From Anaeromassilibacillus sp. An200 (GTDB lineage Bacteria > Bacillota > Clostridia > Oscillospirales > Acutalibacteraceae): DNA of 64,000 bases. The notes beneath the pieces were generated by a model. That model was not told the DNA's origin and did not search any database. It saw nothing but the letters and a program-made list of their open reading frames with translations. Below, in pieces: positions 54,859 through 62,778 of the stretch (within the stretch, counting starts at the first letter, position 1; each line of letters starts with the position of its first letter). Location of the stretch: the NCBI RefSeq assembly GCF_002160025.1, contig NZ_NFJU01000015.1:17740-81739 (forward strand). Direction: 5' to 3'. The translations under genes and the position numbers were made by a program.

Positions 54859-55497
54859 TCACTTTTCTTCGCCGGCTCCATCCAAAAGCTCCTGCAATTC
54901 GTTCACCAGACGGCAAAGGTGGAAGCCGTCGCACACAGCATGATGCACTTGTACTGCCAGAGGCAGCAGTATCCGGCCATGATCCTCATAGAAGCGTCCC
55001 ATGGTAAAAATAGGCGGGAGATAATCATAGCCATTTTGCAGATTCAGGTTGAAGCCTTCAAAGCTGGCCCAAGGGACCATCGATACCGGAAAGGTATTGA
55101 CAGGGGTATCGGGTCGGGCAATTATCCCCGAAGTATTGCCATACTCAGCCATATCCTTCTCCCAGGAAGCACAGAAATCCACATAGCTTGGAGTATAGGC
55201 TGTCCATAGATTGGAGAAAGTTTCCGTGTCCTTATGAAAAACGGTATAGCATGGATGAACCACGTCATAAAATCCCGGTTCCCCGCTTTCATCCAGTGCC
55301 ATGCGAAACTCCTGATGGCGGTTTACTACAGTGGACAAGTAAAACAGCATGGAAGGATACAGCTTTTGGCCATTTTTCCGGATCTGGGTGATGTCCAGCT
55401 TAAACACCGCGCTGTAGGTACAGGGGACCTGCGTAAAATAATGCTCGAAATATTCCTTTCGCGGCCAGGTTTCCCAGTCAATTCTGGTAAAAATCAT
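54859..55497 (-). CDS. Type A chloramphenicol O-acetyltransferase (catP-like)
   Basis: This 212-aa enzyme would acetylate chloramphenicol with acetyl-CoA. It has the start FTRIDWETWPRKEYFEHY, the substrate-side PCTYSAVFKLDITQI, NRHQEFRMAL, FEGFNLNLQNGYDYLPPIFTMG cut into smaller conserved parts, and the active-site HHAVCDGFHLCRLVNELQ with the catalytic His near residue 186. All key residues seen are those of active CatA enzymes, closest in style to clostridial CatP/CatQ. It lies at the left end of element 2 and would be lost from the mother-cell chromosome on excision. Resistance is inferred. Confidence 0.92.
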   Translation of the reverse strand: MIFTRIDWETWPRKEYFEHYFTQVPCTYSAVFKLDITQIRKNGQKLYPSMLFYLSTVVNRHQEFRMALDESGEPGFYDVVHPCYTVFHKDTETFSNLWTAYTPSYVDFCASWEKDMAEYGNTSGIIARPDTPVNTFPVSMVPWASFEGFNLNLQNGYDYLPPIFTMGRFYEDHGRILLPLAVQVHHAVCDGFHLCRLVNELQELLDGAGEEK

Positions 55498-55502
55498 CGC
55501 TT

Positions 55503-56840
55503 TTATTCTTCCTCTCCCAGTCGTCGGTACGTTTCGCGCAGCAGCTTGAGATAGCGGCGTGCGGTATCCGTTATCGAAAACGGTCTTTGACCGATCAGAT
55601 AGGTTTCCATTATATCATGGAACCGCTCATACAGATAGGGGGGAATTGCTTTTTTTCCATAAACAGCTCCAAGCACACTTCCCACGGAAGCCGCTGTACA
55701 GTCGCAGTCAAGGCCCATCGCAACCGTCTGAGAAATACCGCGCACCGGATCGTTTCTTCCAAGCGCCAGTCCAAAAACGATCAGACACAAATTATTGTTG
55801 GTATGCACAGCATGCATTCCGGCAAAGCGCTCATCCACAAGACGGCGTGCCTCATAGCAATCCTCTACCTCTTCGCAATGGGAAAGCGCCCACTCAATAT
55901 CTTGATGCAGCAAACTCTCCGCGGGGATTTCCGTCAGTGCGATCCGCATCGCATCCAGCGGATCCTCCACCGCGAAAGCAGCGCTCTGCGCCGCGGCCAG
56001 AAGCATTTCTCCGTATACTCCGTTGCGCCGGTGACTCAGTACACCATCCCGCCACGCCGTCTCCGCAGCCCGCTCAGGCGCTCCCGCCGCCGCCCAGCCA
56101 AAACCATCGGAACGGATAGCGGCCCCAATCCACTGCCGGTAAGGGTTCCTATACTCAGCAGCCTTCCGTGCGGACATGCCTTCGTGCAGGTTCTTCAAAG
56201 TGACTTCTTCCGCCGTACAGGCAAACGGCAGATATTTCATCCAGGCACGTCCCACGTCCTCTGTGGTAAAATCCAGACCGTACTCCTCCAGAATCAGCAG
56301 GGCCAGCTGAGTATACACCAAATCATCATCCACAGGAGCAGTCTCCATCTCATGCTTCTGATATGCATGCCGGTATGTTCCGTACGTATTCCTGACTTCC
56401 GGCGACCGCACCTGCTCCCAGTAATCCACAGGCGGAAACTGTTTCCCGGTATAGTCCGCCCATGCGCGCATTCCTTCGACGGTTTCTCCCTCTACCGGTG
56501 CGCCAAGCAGACAGCCTGCCGCGCGGGCAATCAGAGCCCCCTCGAGCTTATCAAGCAAAACGTCCTCCGACGGCAGTTTTTTCCAGAGACGGCGCGGTCC
56601 CGGTGTGCGCAGAGCCCGGATATGCTCCAGATCGTCCGGTTCTTTCTCTGCCAGCGTCGGATCGTTGGGAATCGCCTGCAGATCCTGCACAACACGCCGG
56701 ATATCCTCTATCAATTCCTGTATCCTTTCGGCGGCCTCTTTGGGCGCTCCCTGCTCGCATTTGAGCCGTGCGTATTCGCACACCTCCAGCTTTAAAGTCT
56801 CCAGTTCAGAAAAATCAGGATATTGTATCCATGCACTCAT
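55503..56840 (-). CDS. ADP-ribosylglycohydrolase-family protein
   Basis: This 445-aa enzyme may remove ADP-ribose or a similar N-glycoside. The catalytic domain (about 110-440) has GALIARAAGCLLGAPVEG, the metal-site VDDDLVYTQLALLIL, and the second metal motif GLDCDCTAASVGSVLGA. The first 100 residues form a helical extension. The ATG at 56840 follows AAGGGGAAAAGAAA. The gene is six bases upstream of catP and shares its direction, so both may be co-expressed; it diverges from the AraC regulator, a typical arrangement for sugar- or nucleoside-catabolic units. Confidence 0.9.
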   Translation of the reverse strand: MSAWIQYPDFSELETLKLEVCEYARLKCEQGAPKEAAERIQELIEDIRRVVQDLQAIPNDPTLAEKEPDDLEHIRALRTPGPRRLWKKLPSEDVLLDKLEGALIARAAGCLLGAPVEGETVEGMRAWADYTGKQFPPVDYWEQVRSPEVRNTYGTYRHAYQKHEMETAPVDDDLVYTQLALLILEEYGLDFTTEDVGRAWMKYLPFACTAEEVTLKNLHEGMSARKAAEYRNPYRQWIGAAIRSDGFGWAAAGAPERAAETAWRDGVLSHRRNGVYGEMLLAAAQSAAFAVEDPLDAMRIALTEIPAESLLHQDIEWALSHCEEVEDCYEARRLVDERFAGMHAVHTNNNLCLIVFGLALGRNDPVRGISQTVAMGLDCDCTAASVGSVLGAVYGKKAIPPYLYERFHDIMETYLIGQRPFSITDTARRYLKLLRETYRRLGEEE

Positions 56841-56919
56841 TTTCTTTTCCCCTTTCTCCAGGCTGGCACAGGACATCCCCTGCGTCCTGTTTTTGCTGCA
56901 TTAACCAAAAAAAATTGGC

Positions 56920-56948
56920 TTGCATTTTTTCTTTCTTTTCTTTACAAT
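56920..56948 (+). promoter_or_regulatory. Promoter of the AraC-type gene
   Basis: TTGCAT (56920-56925), 17 bases, TACAAT (56943-56948). Confidence 0.7.
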
Positions 56949-56992
56949 AAAATGAAAAGTGCAAAAAGTCTACCCACTTTTAGGTGAAAAGT

Positions 56993-57856
56993 ATGCAGTT
57001 TCAATCAACTTCCTTTTTCCATCCTCTGCAAGTTATTTTTGAACCAATCGTATTCCCTCCTGATTTTCCCTTTGTCCTTTGGCCCCGGGATCATCCCGGA
57101 GAGATGAGGGAAAAAGCAACCTATCTGCACTACCATCATGAATTGGAAGTGGGCTGGTGTGTGGGAGGAACAGGGGTCTTTTTTGTGGAGGATAAAGTAA
57201 TTCCCTACCGCGCCCCCTGTGCATCCGTTATCTATGGCGGACAAATCCACATTGCGCAGAGCAGTCCAAACGAACACAGTGAATGGTTCTTTGTCAATGT
57301 GGATGAGCGTGCGCTCGGTTTGAAGGATTTTCCCAGCCATACAGCGGCTCCCATTGTTTCAGAGGAGGATCCATGCGGCCGGGAGATCACCCTGCTTACA
57401 TCCATGCTGATCGATGAATTGCGAAGCGGCACACAGAACAATGGCCGCTGCGCAGCAGGGCTGCTGCAGGCTGTTCTGTGTAAGCACTCCCGTTTGTCCG
57501 GCGGCCTTTCTGATACATCCTCCTGGCGCATCGCGGAGATCGCTCCTGCTGTTTCCTACATCGCCAGCCATTACGCAGAACCCTTCAACGCTGAGTTCCT
57601 TGCCCGTCTGTGCGGTTTCAGCGAGGCAACGCTGAGACGCAAATTCCGGCAGGCGGTAGGCTGTGCCCCGCTGGAATATCTGCACCGCGTTCGCGTGGAA
57701 GCCGCGTCCGCGATGCTCCGCGCCGGAAACAAAACCGTTCTGGAAATCAGTGAACAGGTCGGATACTCCTCCCCTTCCAGCTTCAACCGTGAATTTCGCC
57801 GTCTCGCAGGCACAAGTCCCCGTGAGGTACGCCGTTCTCTCTGCCTCAAGGAATGA
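56993..57856 (+). CDS. AraC-family transcriptional regulator
   Basis: This 287-aa regulator has a cupin-like sensing half (HYHHELEVGWCVGGTG and YRAPCASVIYGGQIH) and a C-terminal pair of helix-turn-helix motifs (FLARLCGFSEATLRRKFRQ and VLEISEQVGYSSPSSFNREF, then GTSPREVRR). The ATG at 56993 follows AGGTGAAAAGT. It diverges from the ADP-ribosylglycohydrolase-catP pair and is likely to control it in answer to a small sugar-like ligand; this is an inference from position. Confidence 0.9.
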   Translation: MQFQSTSFFHPLQVIFEPIVFPPDFPFVLWPRDHPGEMREKATYLHYHHELEVGWCVGGTGVFFVEDKVIPYRAPCASVIYGGQIHIAQSSPNEHSEWFFVNVDERALGLKDFPSHTAAPIVSEEDPCGREITLLTSMLIDELRSGTQNNGRCAAGLLQAVLCKHSRLSGGLSDTSSWRIAEIAPAVSYIASHYAEPFNAEFLARLCGFSEATLRRKFRQAVGCAPLEYLHRVRVEAASAMLRAGNKTVLEISEQVGYSSPSSFNREFRRLAGTSPREVRRSLCLKE

Positions 57857-58002
57857 GCCGCGGAGAAAGCAAAAAAGTCCGTTTGGAAGGAAGAAAGCGA
57901 GGCGTTAAGAAAACGGGCGGAAGTGACGCCTTTGCCTGGTGGATTTTTTTGCAGCAGACTGCTATACTGACAGGCAGACAATCAAAGCAGGAGGAAATCA
58001 CC

Positions 58003-58452
58003 ATGAGTTTGGGAAGCAGTTTATACCACGCCCGGAAAAAAAGCGGTCTTTCTCAGGAAAACGTAGCGGAAAAACTGGGGGTCAGCCGCCAGACCATTTC
58101 CAAATGGGAAACCGATGAAACGCTGCCGGACATTCGCCAATCCAAAGGCCTTGCCATGCTGTATCACATGACACTCGACGAACTGATTGAATACAATTTT
58201 GATGAACAGCAGGCTCAGCAGATGATTGACAGTGTCAGCGAAGAAGCACAGGCACAAATCGACTGGAACAAAGTTTGGAGCAAAAAATACCCGGTACTTG
58301 CTTCCTATCATGAAAAAGTCCGCATCAACGATTACGCTCCCACTCTGCGGGAAATGCTGACACAGCTGCGAGTCGATTACGGCTACAACGAAACCGATGC
58401 GCTGCTGGTGCTCAAGGATATCCTGGCCCGTGTCTGGAAAGGCCAGATGTAA
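58003..58452 (+). CDS. XRE-family helix-turn-helix regulator
   Basis: This 149-aa protein has the N-terminal HTH (residues 5-60: SLYHARKKSGLSQENVAEKL, GVSRQTISKWETDETLPD) and a C-terminal part with no known fold. GCAGGAGGAAATCACC precedes the ATG at 58003. A TATACT box near 57963-57968 may be its -10. It may regulate element functions such as recombination timing, or the cargo; not known. Confidence 0.9.
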   Translation: MSLGSSLYHARKKSGLSQENVAEKLGVSRQTISKWETDETLPDIRQSKGLAMLYHMTLDELIEYNFDEQQAQQMIDSVSEEAQAQIDWNKVWSKKYPVLASYHEKVRINDYAPTLREMLTQLRVDYGYNETDALLVLKDILARVWKGQM

Positions 58453-58521
58453 GCAAAACATAAAAACGCAGCAAATGTGGGAGAGAATCCGCCGGACGGA
58501 GAAAGAAAGGGGACGCCAAAG

Positions 58522-58914
58522 ATGACGGAAGTTGTAGCCGCACTGATTTGGGACAAAGACAAATTCATGATCTGCCAACGCCCGGCCCATAAAGCAAGAG
58601 GGCTTCTGTGGGAGTTTGTTGGGGGAAAAGTGGAACCCGATGAAACAAAGCAGCAGGCCCTTATGCGGGAATGCCGCGAGGAATTAGCGATTACGGTGGA
58701 TGTGGGAGAGATATTTATGGATGTAACACATGAATATCCGGATATCACCGTTCATCTTACCCTATTTCATGCTGCCATCCGTGAGGGTATCCCACAAAAG
58801 CTGGAACACTGCGATCTTCGCTGGATTACTGTGGATGAAATTCCCCAGTATGATTTTTGTCCGGCAGACACGGTGATTTTGGAGCGGCTCCGGACAATCG
58901 GGAGCCATTCATAA
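58522..58914 (+). CDS. NUDIX hydrolase (MutT-like)
   Basis: This 130-aa enzyme cleaves nucleoside-diphosphate compounds, possibly 8-oxo-dGTP. The NUDIX box is complete: GGKVEPDETKQQALMRECREEL, read here in parts as GGKVEPDET and MRECREELAI. The start EVVAALIWDKDKFMICQRP matches MutT-type proteins. AAAGGGGACG precedes the ATG. It follows the XRE gene by 69 bases and ends before a strong terminator. Confidence 0.93.
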   Translation: MTEVVAALIWDKDKFMICQRPAHKARGLLWEFVGGKVEPDETKQQALMRECREELAITVDVGEIFMDVTHEYPDITVHLTLFHAAIREGIPQKLEHCDLRWITVDEIPQYDFCPADTVILERLRTIGSHS

Positions 58915-58930
58915 AATTCCAAACAAGAAA

Positions 58931-58972
58931 ACAAGGCTGGCCAACGGTTCGCGTTGACCAGCCTTGTTTTTT
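58931..58972. terminator. Bidirectional terminator in element 2
   Basis: ACAAGGCTGG.CAACG and its complement form a long hairpin with TTTTTT to the right. It separates the NUDIX gene from a converging small gene. Confidence 0.85.
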
Positions 58973-58986
58973 ACACATGCAAGGAT

Positions 58987-59220
58987 TTACAGCAGCTTTT
59001 GGAGCGCCCCCTTATACCTTTTCCGCCCTTCCATCTTCTTTTCTGCATCAATCACCTTTTGCAGCAGTTCCTTTTTCTGCCTGATCGGACAGTGCAGCTT
59101 GTCGATGGCATCGAGCACAAAAGCGGCATGAACCTCCGCGACACGTTCGGATAGTTCTCGCTTTCCCTCGTCCGTCTCTGGAAAATAGACTTTCACTGCA
59201 ACAGCCGCGCCGCTTCTCAT
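58987..59220 (-). CDS. Small helical protein, uncharacterised
   Basis: The 77-aa product begins MRSGAAVAVKVYFPETDEG and is largely helical after residue 15, with a basic end. GGGGGGAACAGA precedes the ATG. It diverges from the recombinase that starts at 59359; the 138-base space between would hold both promoters. A role in controlling recombination cannot be excluded. Confidence 0.65.
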   Translation of the reverse strand: MRSGAAVAVKVYFPETDEGKRELSERVAEVHAAFVLDAIDKLHCPIRQKKELLQKVIDAEKKMEGRKRYKGALQKLL

Positions 59221-59358
59221 TCTGTTCCCCCCATTCTTCTTTTCCTATCCCTATGGAGAAAAGCTCGCCGGTATGACTTACCTTATAAACACAAAGAGCG
59301 TGTTACCGGAAAGCACGGGGCCATACAATGATAACAGCACAAGAGAGGAGGGGCTGCC

Positions 59359-61047
59359 ATGTCTAAGAATCAAGACGCAGTCGCTATCTATTCCCGTAAA
59401 TCCCGTTTTACCGGAAAAGGGGAAAGTATTGGGAACCAGGTGGAGCTGTGCCGCACTTACATTCGCACCGCTTTTGGAGAATCATATGCCGGAAAAAGCA
59501 TCGTATTTGAGGACGAAGGGTTTTCCGGAGGAAATCTCAACCGCCCTGGCTTCCAGCAAATGATGAAAGCCGCCCGGGAACACCAGTTCAAAGCTGTGGT
59601 TGTCTATCGCCTGGATCGGATCAGCCGCAGCATCAGTGATTTTTCCTCCCTTATCGAAGAACTGGGACGGCTGGAGATCGATTTTATTTCCATCCGGGAA
59701 AGCTTTGACACCTCCAGTCCCATGGGGCGCGCCATGATGTACATCGCCTCTGTGTTCAGCCAGCTGGAACGCGAAACCATCGCGGAGCGCATCCGCGACA
59801 ACATGCACGAGCTGGCCAAAACCGGACGCTGGCTGGGCGGTACAACGCCTACCGGTTATACCTCCGAGGCAGTCAACAGCGTCACCATAAACGGCAAAAG
59901 CAGACGAACCTGCCGGCTCAGACTGATCCCCGAAGAGGCCCGCCTGATCCGCAGCATTTATGACCTGTATCTACAGACGGATTCCCTCACCCAAACAGAG
60001 AGCGAGCTGCTGCGCCAACAGATAAAAACGAAAACCGGACGAAGCTTCACCCGGTTTTCCATCAAAGGCATTTTGCAGAATCCCGTCTATTTGATTGCTG
60101 ATCCGGACGCCTATCAATACTTTGTGCAGAGAGAAGCGGATCTTTCCTGCGGCCCCGAAGAGTTTGACGGTACACGGGGGATTCTGGCCTATCATCGTAC
60201 CGATCAGGAAAAAGGACGGGCTACCGTATTTCTTCCCATCTGCCAGTGGATCGTGGCAGTGGGAGAGCACCCGGGGATCATCCCGGCCAAAACCTGGATT
60301 CGCGTGCAGGAGTCCCTGGAACGCAACAAATCCAAGGCCTATCGCAGACCGCGCGGCAATGAAGCCCTGTTGACCGGCCTACTCTGGTGCTGCTGCGGCA
60401 GCCGGATGTATCCCAAAATATCAAAACGGACTGCGCAGGATGGAAAACTGGTTTACCGCTATGTCTGCAAAACAAAGGAACACAGCAGACGCAGCTTGTG
60501 CCGCCAGCGAAACATTCCCGGAAATTCCCTTGATGCCGCCGTTATAGAGCAAGTCAAGCTTCTATCCACAGACAGCCGCGCGTTTCTGACCCTGCTCGAA
60601 AAAAACAAGCGATTCCGTCCTGCAAATCAGGAAGAAACCGGGGAAAAGCTTGCGGAGCTTCGGCATAAGCAAGCCGAGACAGAGCAAAAAATTCATACTT
60701 TGGTGGATTCCCTTGCTGAGTTCAGCGACAGCGCCGCTGCCGTCCATGTGAAAAAACATATGGAGGCTCTGCATGCACAGATGTCGGATCTCCAGTCCCG
60801 CATCACCGCACTGGAAGAGCTTTCATCCGGTCATGAGCTTCCCGAGTCCGAATTGGAGCGCATGTGCCGTCTATTGCGTGTATTTCGGAACAATATGGAT
60901 GAGATGACATTGGAGCAAAAACGATCCACACTCCGCACCGTGGTACGCAAGGTGGTCTGGGACGGACAAACCGCCCATGTAATGCTGTTCGGCACAGAAG
61001 ACACCGGCCATCACATCAAAACGCTTCTGTGTGAGGATAGCAAATGA
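59359..61047 (+). CDS. Large serine recombinase at the right edge of element 2
   Basis: This 562-aa recombinase has catalytic Ser in AIYSRKSRFTGKGES, DEGFSGGNLNRPGF, the Arg pair in YRLDRISRSISDF, the E-helix start FSQLERETIAERIRDNM, Recombinase domain with GGTTPTGYTSE, a zinc ribbon (CCCGSRMYPK and a later Cys) and a coiled-coil tail. AGAGGAGG precedes the ATG. Its TGA (61045-61047) overlaps the AAATG core and is completed by sigK DNA. In the circle the frame would read [18 protein letters not shown] and stop at 54846-54848, adding 16 residues. It probably excises element 2. Confidence 0.94.
   Translation: MSKNQDAVAIYSRKSRFTGKGESIGNQVELCRTYIRTAFGESYAGKSIVFEDEGFSGGNLNRPGFQQMMKAAREHQFKAVVVYRLDRISRSISDFSSLIEELGRLEIDFISIRESFDTSSPMGRAMMYIASVFSQLERETIAERIRDNMHELAKTGRWLGGTTPTGYTSEAVNSVTINGKSRRTCRLRLIPEEARLIRSIYDLYLQTDSLTQTESELLRQQIKTKTGRSFTRFSIKGILQNPVYLIADPDAYQYFVQREADLSCGPEEFDGTRGILAYHRTDQEKGRATVFLPICQWIVAVGEHPGIIPAKTWIRVQESLERNKSKAYRRPRGNEALLTGLLWCCCGSRMYPKISKRTAQDGKLVYRYVCKTKEHSRRSLCRQRNIPGNSLDAAVIEQVKLLSTDSRAFLTLLEKNKRFRPANQEETGEKLAELRHKQAETEQKIHTLVDSLAEFSDSAAAVHVKKHMEALHAQMSDLQSRITALEELSSGHELPESELERMCRLLRVFRNNMDEMTLEQKRSTLRTVVRKVVWDGQTAHVMLFGTEDTGHHIKTLLCEDSK
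61042..61046. repeat. Right attachment core of element 2
   Basis: AAATG, preceded in the element by TGTGAGGATAGC, the left arm of the inferred attP. Confidence 0.8.
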
Positions 61048-61360
61048 AATCCTGATGTTTTTCCGCGCCGGAAAAAAGAGTGCACAGGACATTTCGATGA
61101 ACGAAGCCATTGAATCCGACAAGGACGGCAATGCCCTTACACTTTCCGACGTTCTGGCCTCCGAGGACAACATCTGCGACAATCTGGAAGCAAAAATCCG
61201 CGCGGAGCACCTGCATCGTTTTCTGGCGCGCTCTCTCACGCCCCGTGAACGCCAAGTGGTGGAGCTCCGCTACGGCCTGTGCAACCGTCCTCCTCTGACG
61301 CAGAGAGAAGTCGCCGACCGTCTTGCCATCTCCCGCTCCTATGTATCGCGACGCCGCTAA
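61042..61360 (+). CDS. sigK: sigK segment 3 of 3 (regions 3-4, truncated end)
   Basis: Joined to segment 2 this reads ENEILMFFRAGKKSAQDIS, DKDGNALTLSDVLASEDN, then region 4: SLTPRERQVVELRYGL, LTQREVADRLAISRSYVSR. SigK proteins normally go on with IEKRAL and a tail of 10-30 residues; here RR and a stop follow (61358-61360), in the middle of the last recognition helix. A shifted frame reads P-L-M-stop, like the end of a worn IEKRALM. So the end was hit by a small deletion or by a third insertion. A GTG at 61031 could start this piece alone, but a stand-alone role is unlikely. Confidence 0.9.
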
Positions 61361-61370
61361 TGTAAACGAA

Positions 61371-61406
61371 GCCCGGAAAACCTGATACAGACAGGTTTTC
61401 CGGGCT
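61371..61406 (+). terminator. Terminator after sigK segment 3
   Basis: GCCCGGAAAACCTG (61371-61384) and its perfect complement (61393-61406) form a strong stem; only two Ts follow directly. Confidence 0.8.
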
Positions 61407-61421
61407 TCGCGCACAGTTTCT

Positions 61422-61994
61422 CTATACAATATCCGGTTCACACATTCTGCGCCAAAAGAACTTCCTTTCACGCATAGTTTTAGGGTCAACCTCTCTTAGC
61501 TTTTTCAAAATTGGTTGATACAGTTCCTCATGCTCAAAAAGACTGAATGTTTCGTCAATCTCTAACTGCCTTTTTACTTCTTCCCGAAGCTGAGGATAGA
61601 AAGACATCCACAAGCCAAGACAATCAACGAAATGCCGGATGCTGTTATTCATTGAAAGAGGTATCTCTTTAATCTCGCCCCAGAGGTGTTTTTCACTTTC
61701 ATCTATTTGTATTTGAAAAACCGCCCCGTTCTTCACATCCAATGCAATCAGTCCCATAGCATCCATTGATGCAATGTACAAAAAAGTGTTTTGTAGATAT
61801 CTGTGCTTTTTGATATAGGGGACTTCAAAAAATGTGAGTGGTGCGTTTGGCGTAATTTCACAGCTTGCATGGAGCGGAAGTCCAACCTCTGTTAAAAACT
61901 GAAATGTCTCTGCCGGAAGATTAAAAGGCTCTAATGTTTCCTTCGAAAACGGAATCAAAGATGCTTTGTATTCCTGTGATATTTCTATGTTCAT
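61422..61994 (-). CDS. SUKH-4-like immunity protein
   Basis: This 190-aa protein fits the SUKH-4 group of immunity proteins that block contact-dependent or polymorphic toxins: LPAETFQFLTEVGLPLHASC near residue 30, a middle strand GLIALDVKNGAVFQI, NNSIRHFVDCL, and the closing helix with FFWRRMCEPDI. The ATG at 61994 follows GAGGTGCGAT. The DNA is AT-richer than around. No toxin gene is next to it, so it is an orphan here or its partner lies elsewhere. Confidence 0.7.
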   Translation of the reverse strand: MNIEISQEYKASLIPFSKETLEPFNLPAETFQFLTEVGLPLHASCEITPNAPLTFFEVPYIKKHRYLQNTFLYIASMDAMGLIALDVKNGAVFQIQIDESEKHLWGEIKEIPLSMNNSIRHFVDCLGLWMSFYPQLREEVKRQLEIDETFSLFEHEELYQPILKKLREVDPKTMRERKFFWRRMCEPDIV

Positions 61995-62233
61995 ATCGCA
62001 CCTCAAAGAAAGCCAAATTAAGCGGTTAATTTATACGTTGAAGTATAGCATATCTTTTGGCTGAAAACAATCCTGTTCTATGTCTGTTCCACCTATCCAG
62101 CGCAGGTATTACAATGATGTGTAACAAAAACTCCGGGCATATAAAAAGGCCGTCATCTCAGCTGCACAGGCAAAGAGATGGCGGCCAGTCATGCAATCAG
62201 ATTTGAGAATTTTACATTCCTGAGGCGCATTCA
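61995..62233. other. Intergenic region with a terminator
   Basis: No gene is seen in 61995-62147. At 62148-62186 lies the hairpin described separately. Confidence 0.5.
62148..62186 (-). terminator. Terminator of the sulfatase gene
   Basis: GGCCGTCATCTC and GAGATGGCGGCC (one mismatch) pair; on the minus strand TTTTTATAT follows. It ends transcripts coming from the sulfatase fragment. Confidence 0.7.
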
Positions 62234-62450
62234 TCAGTCAAATGCAATTCCGGGACCGTAAGGAGCCAGCGCCGTCATAATATATGGGTTCACAATGACA
62301 TCGCTGTTTTCGCGGGCAAATTTCCACATTTTCCGGCAGAAATCCCGAACCACAGGCTGAAGCTCCGGACGGTTGATCAAATTCACTGTCTCGTTGGGAT
62401 CGGCCTGCAAATCATACAGCTCATCATAATCGAACGCATTAAACACACAA
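62234..62450 (-). pseudogene. Sulfatase C-terminal fragment, cut by an insertion
   Basis: Minus-strand codons read VFNAFDYDELYDLQADPNE, TVNLINRPELQPVVRDF and a tail ending PYGPGIAFD, the C-terminal end of arylsulfatase-type proteins. The catalytic N-terminal part with CxPxR is missing. Likeness to sulfatases ends at the codon for V in CVFNAF (about 62448); upstream residues RMMISAC are not family-like. The lost part should lie beyond the mobile element to the right. Confidence 0.8.
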
Positions 62451-62495
62451 GCACTAATCATCATCCGCGGGCAAAAGGTGCTCAAGGTAGACAAA

Positions 62496-62756
62496 ATGGA
62501 CTACTCTAAACACCCTGAATCTAAGAAGCTTCGATCCTGTAAGGCTTCCGCGTACATTCCCAAATGGCGCCAACTGGAACAGGAACAACCAGCGGCGCCT
62601 GTCGCTCCTCCATCACCGCCTGCTGCACCCAAAAAACCGGTAAAGAAAAAGCCGAAAGCGCCAAAATCACCGGTCGAACCCCAACCACCGGCAAATGATA
62701 CAGCATCAACCCCAGAAGGTGTTATCGCAATAGGTAAAGACTCGATTCTATCTTAA
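62496..62756 (+). CDS. Small Pro/Lys-rich protein of a mobile element
   Basis: This 86-aa product starts MDYSKHPESKKLRSCKASAY and has a PPSPPAAPKKPVKKKPKAPK-type linker. A GTG at 62478 is another possible start. It sits 22 bases before the S1-like gene and the right side of the sulfatase break. I do not recognise the family; it is likely the first gene of an integrated element. Confidence 0.6.
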   Translation: MDYSKHPESKKLRSCKASAYIPKWRQLEQEQPAAPVAPPSPPAAPKKPVKKKPKAPKSPVEPQPPANDTASTPEGVIAIGKDSILS

Positions 62757-62778
62757 ATTCATAATTCAGGAGGTTTTT

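Larger units (their letters stand above)
54795..61046 (+). mobile_element. Skin-like element 2 inside sigK
   Basis: Direct repeats AAATG at 54795-54799 and 61042-61046 bound an element of about 6.25 kb. It splits the conserved RCIEN-EILM joint. Contents: catP-like gene and ADP-ribosylglycohydrolase (minus), AraC and XRE regulators, NUDIX hydrolase, a small minus gene and a serine recombinase at the right edge. The reconstructed circle site has perfect arms TGTGAGGATAGCA and TGCTATCCTCACA around AA, as expected of a serine-integrase attP. Excision gives C-I-E-N-E-I-L-M-F-F-R in frame. Confidence 0.92.

Noticed and set aside
61031..61360. Stand-alone gene for a region-4-only sigma protein starting at GTG 61031
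   Set aside because: The first residues come from element 2 and the joined frame with the other pieces matches SigK; it is better read as the third sigK segment.
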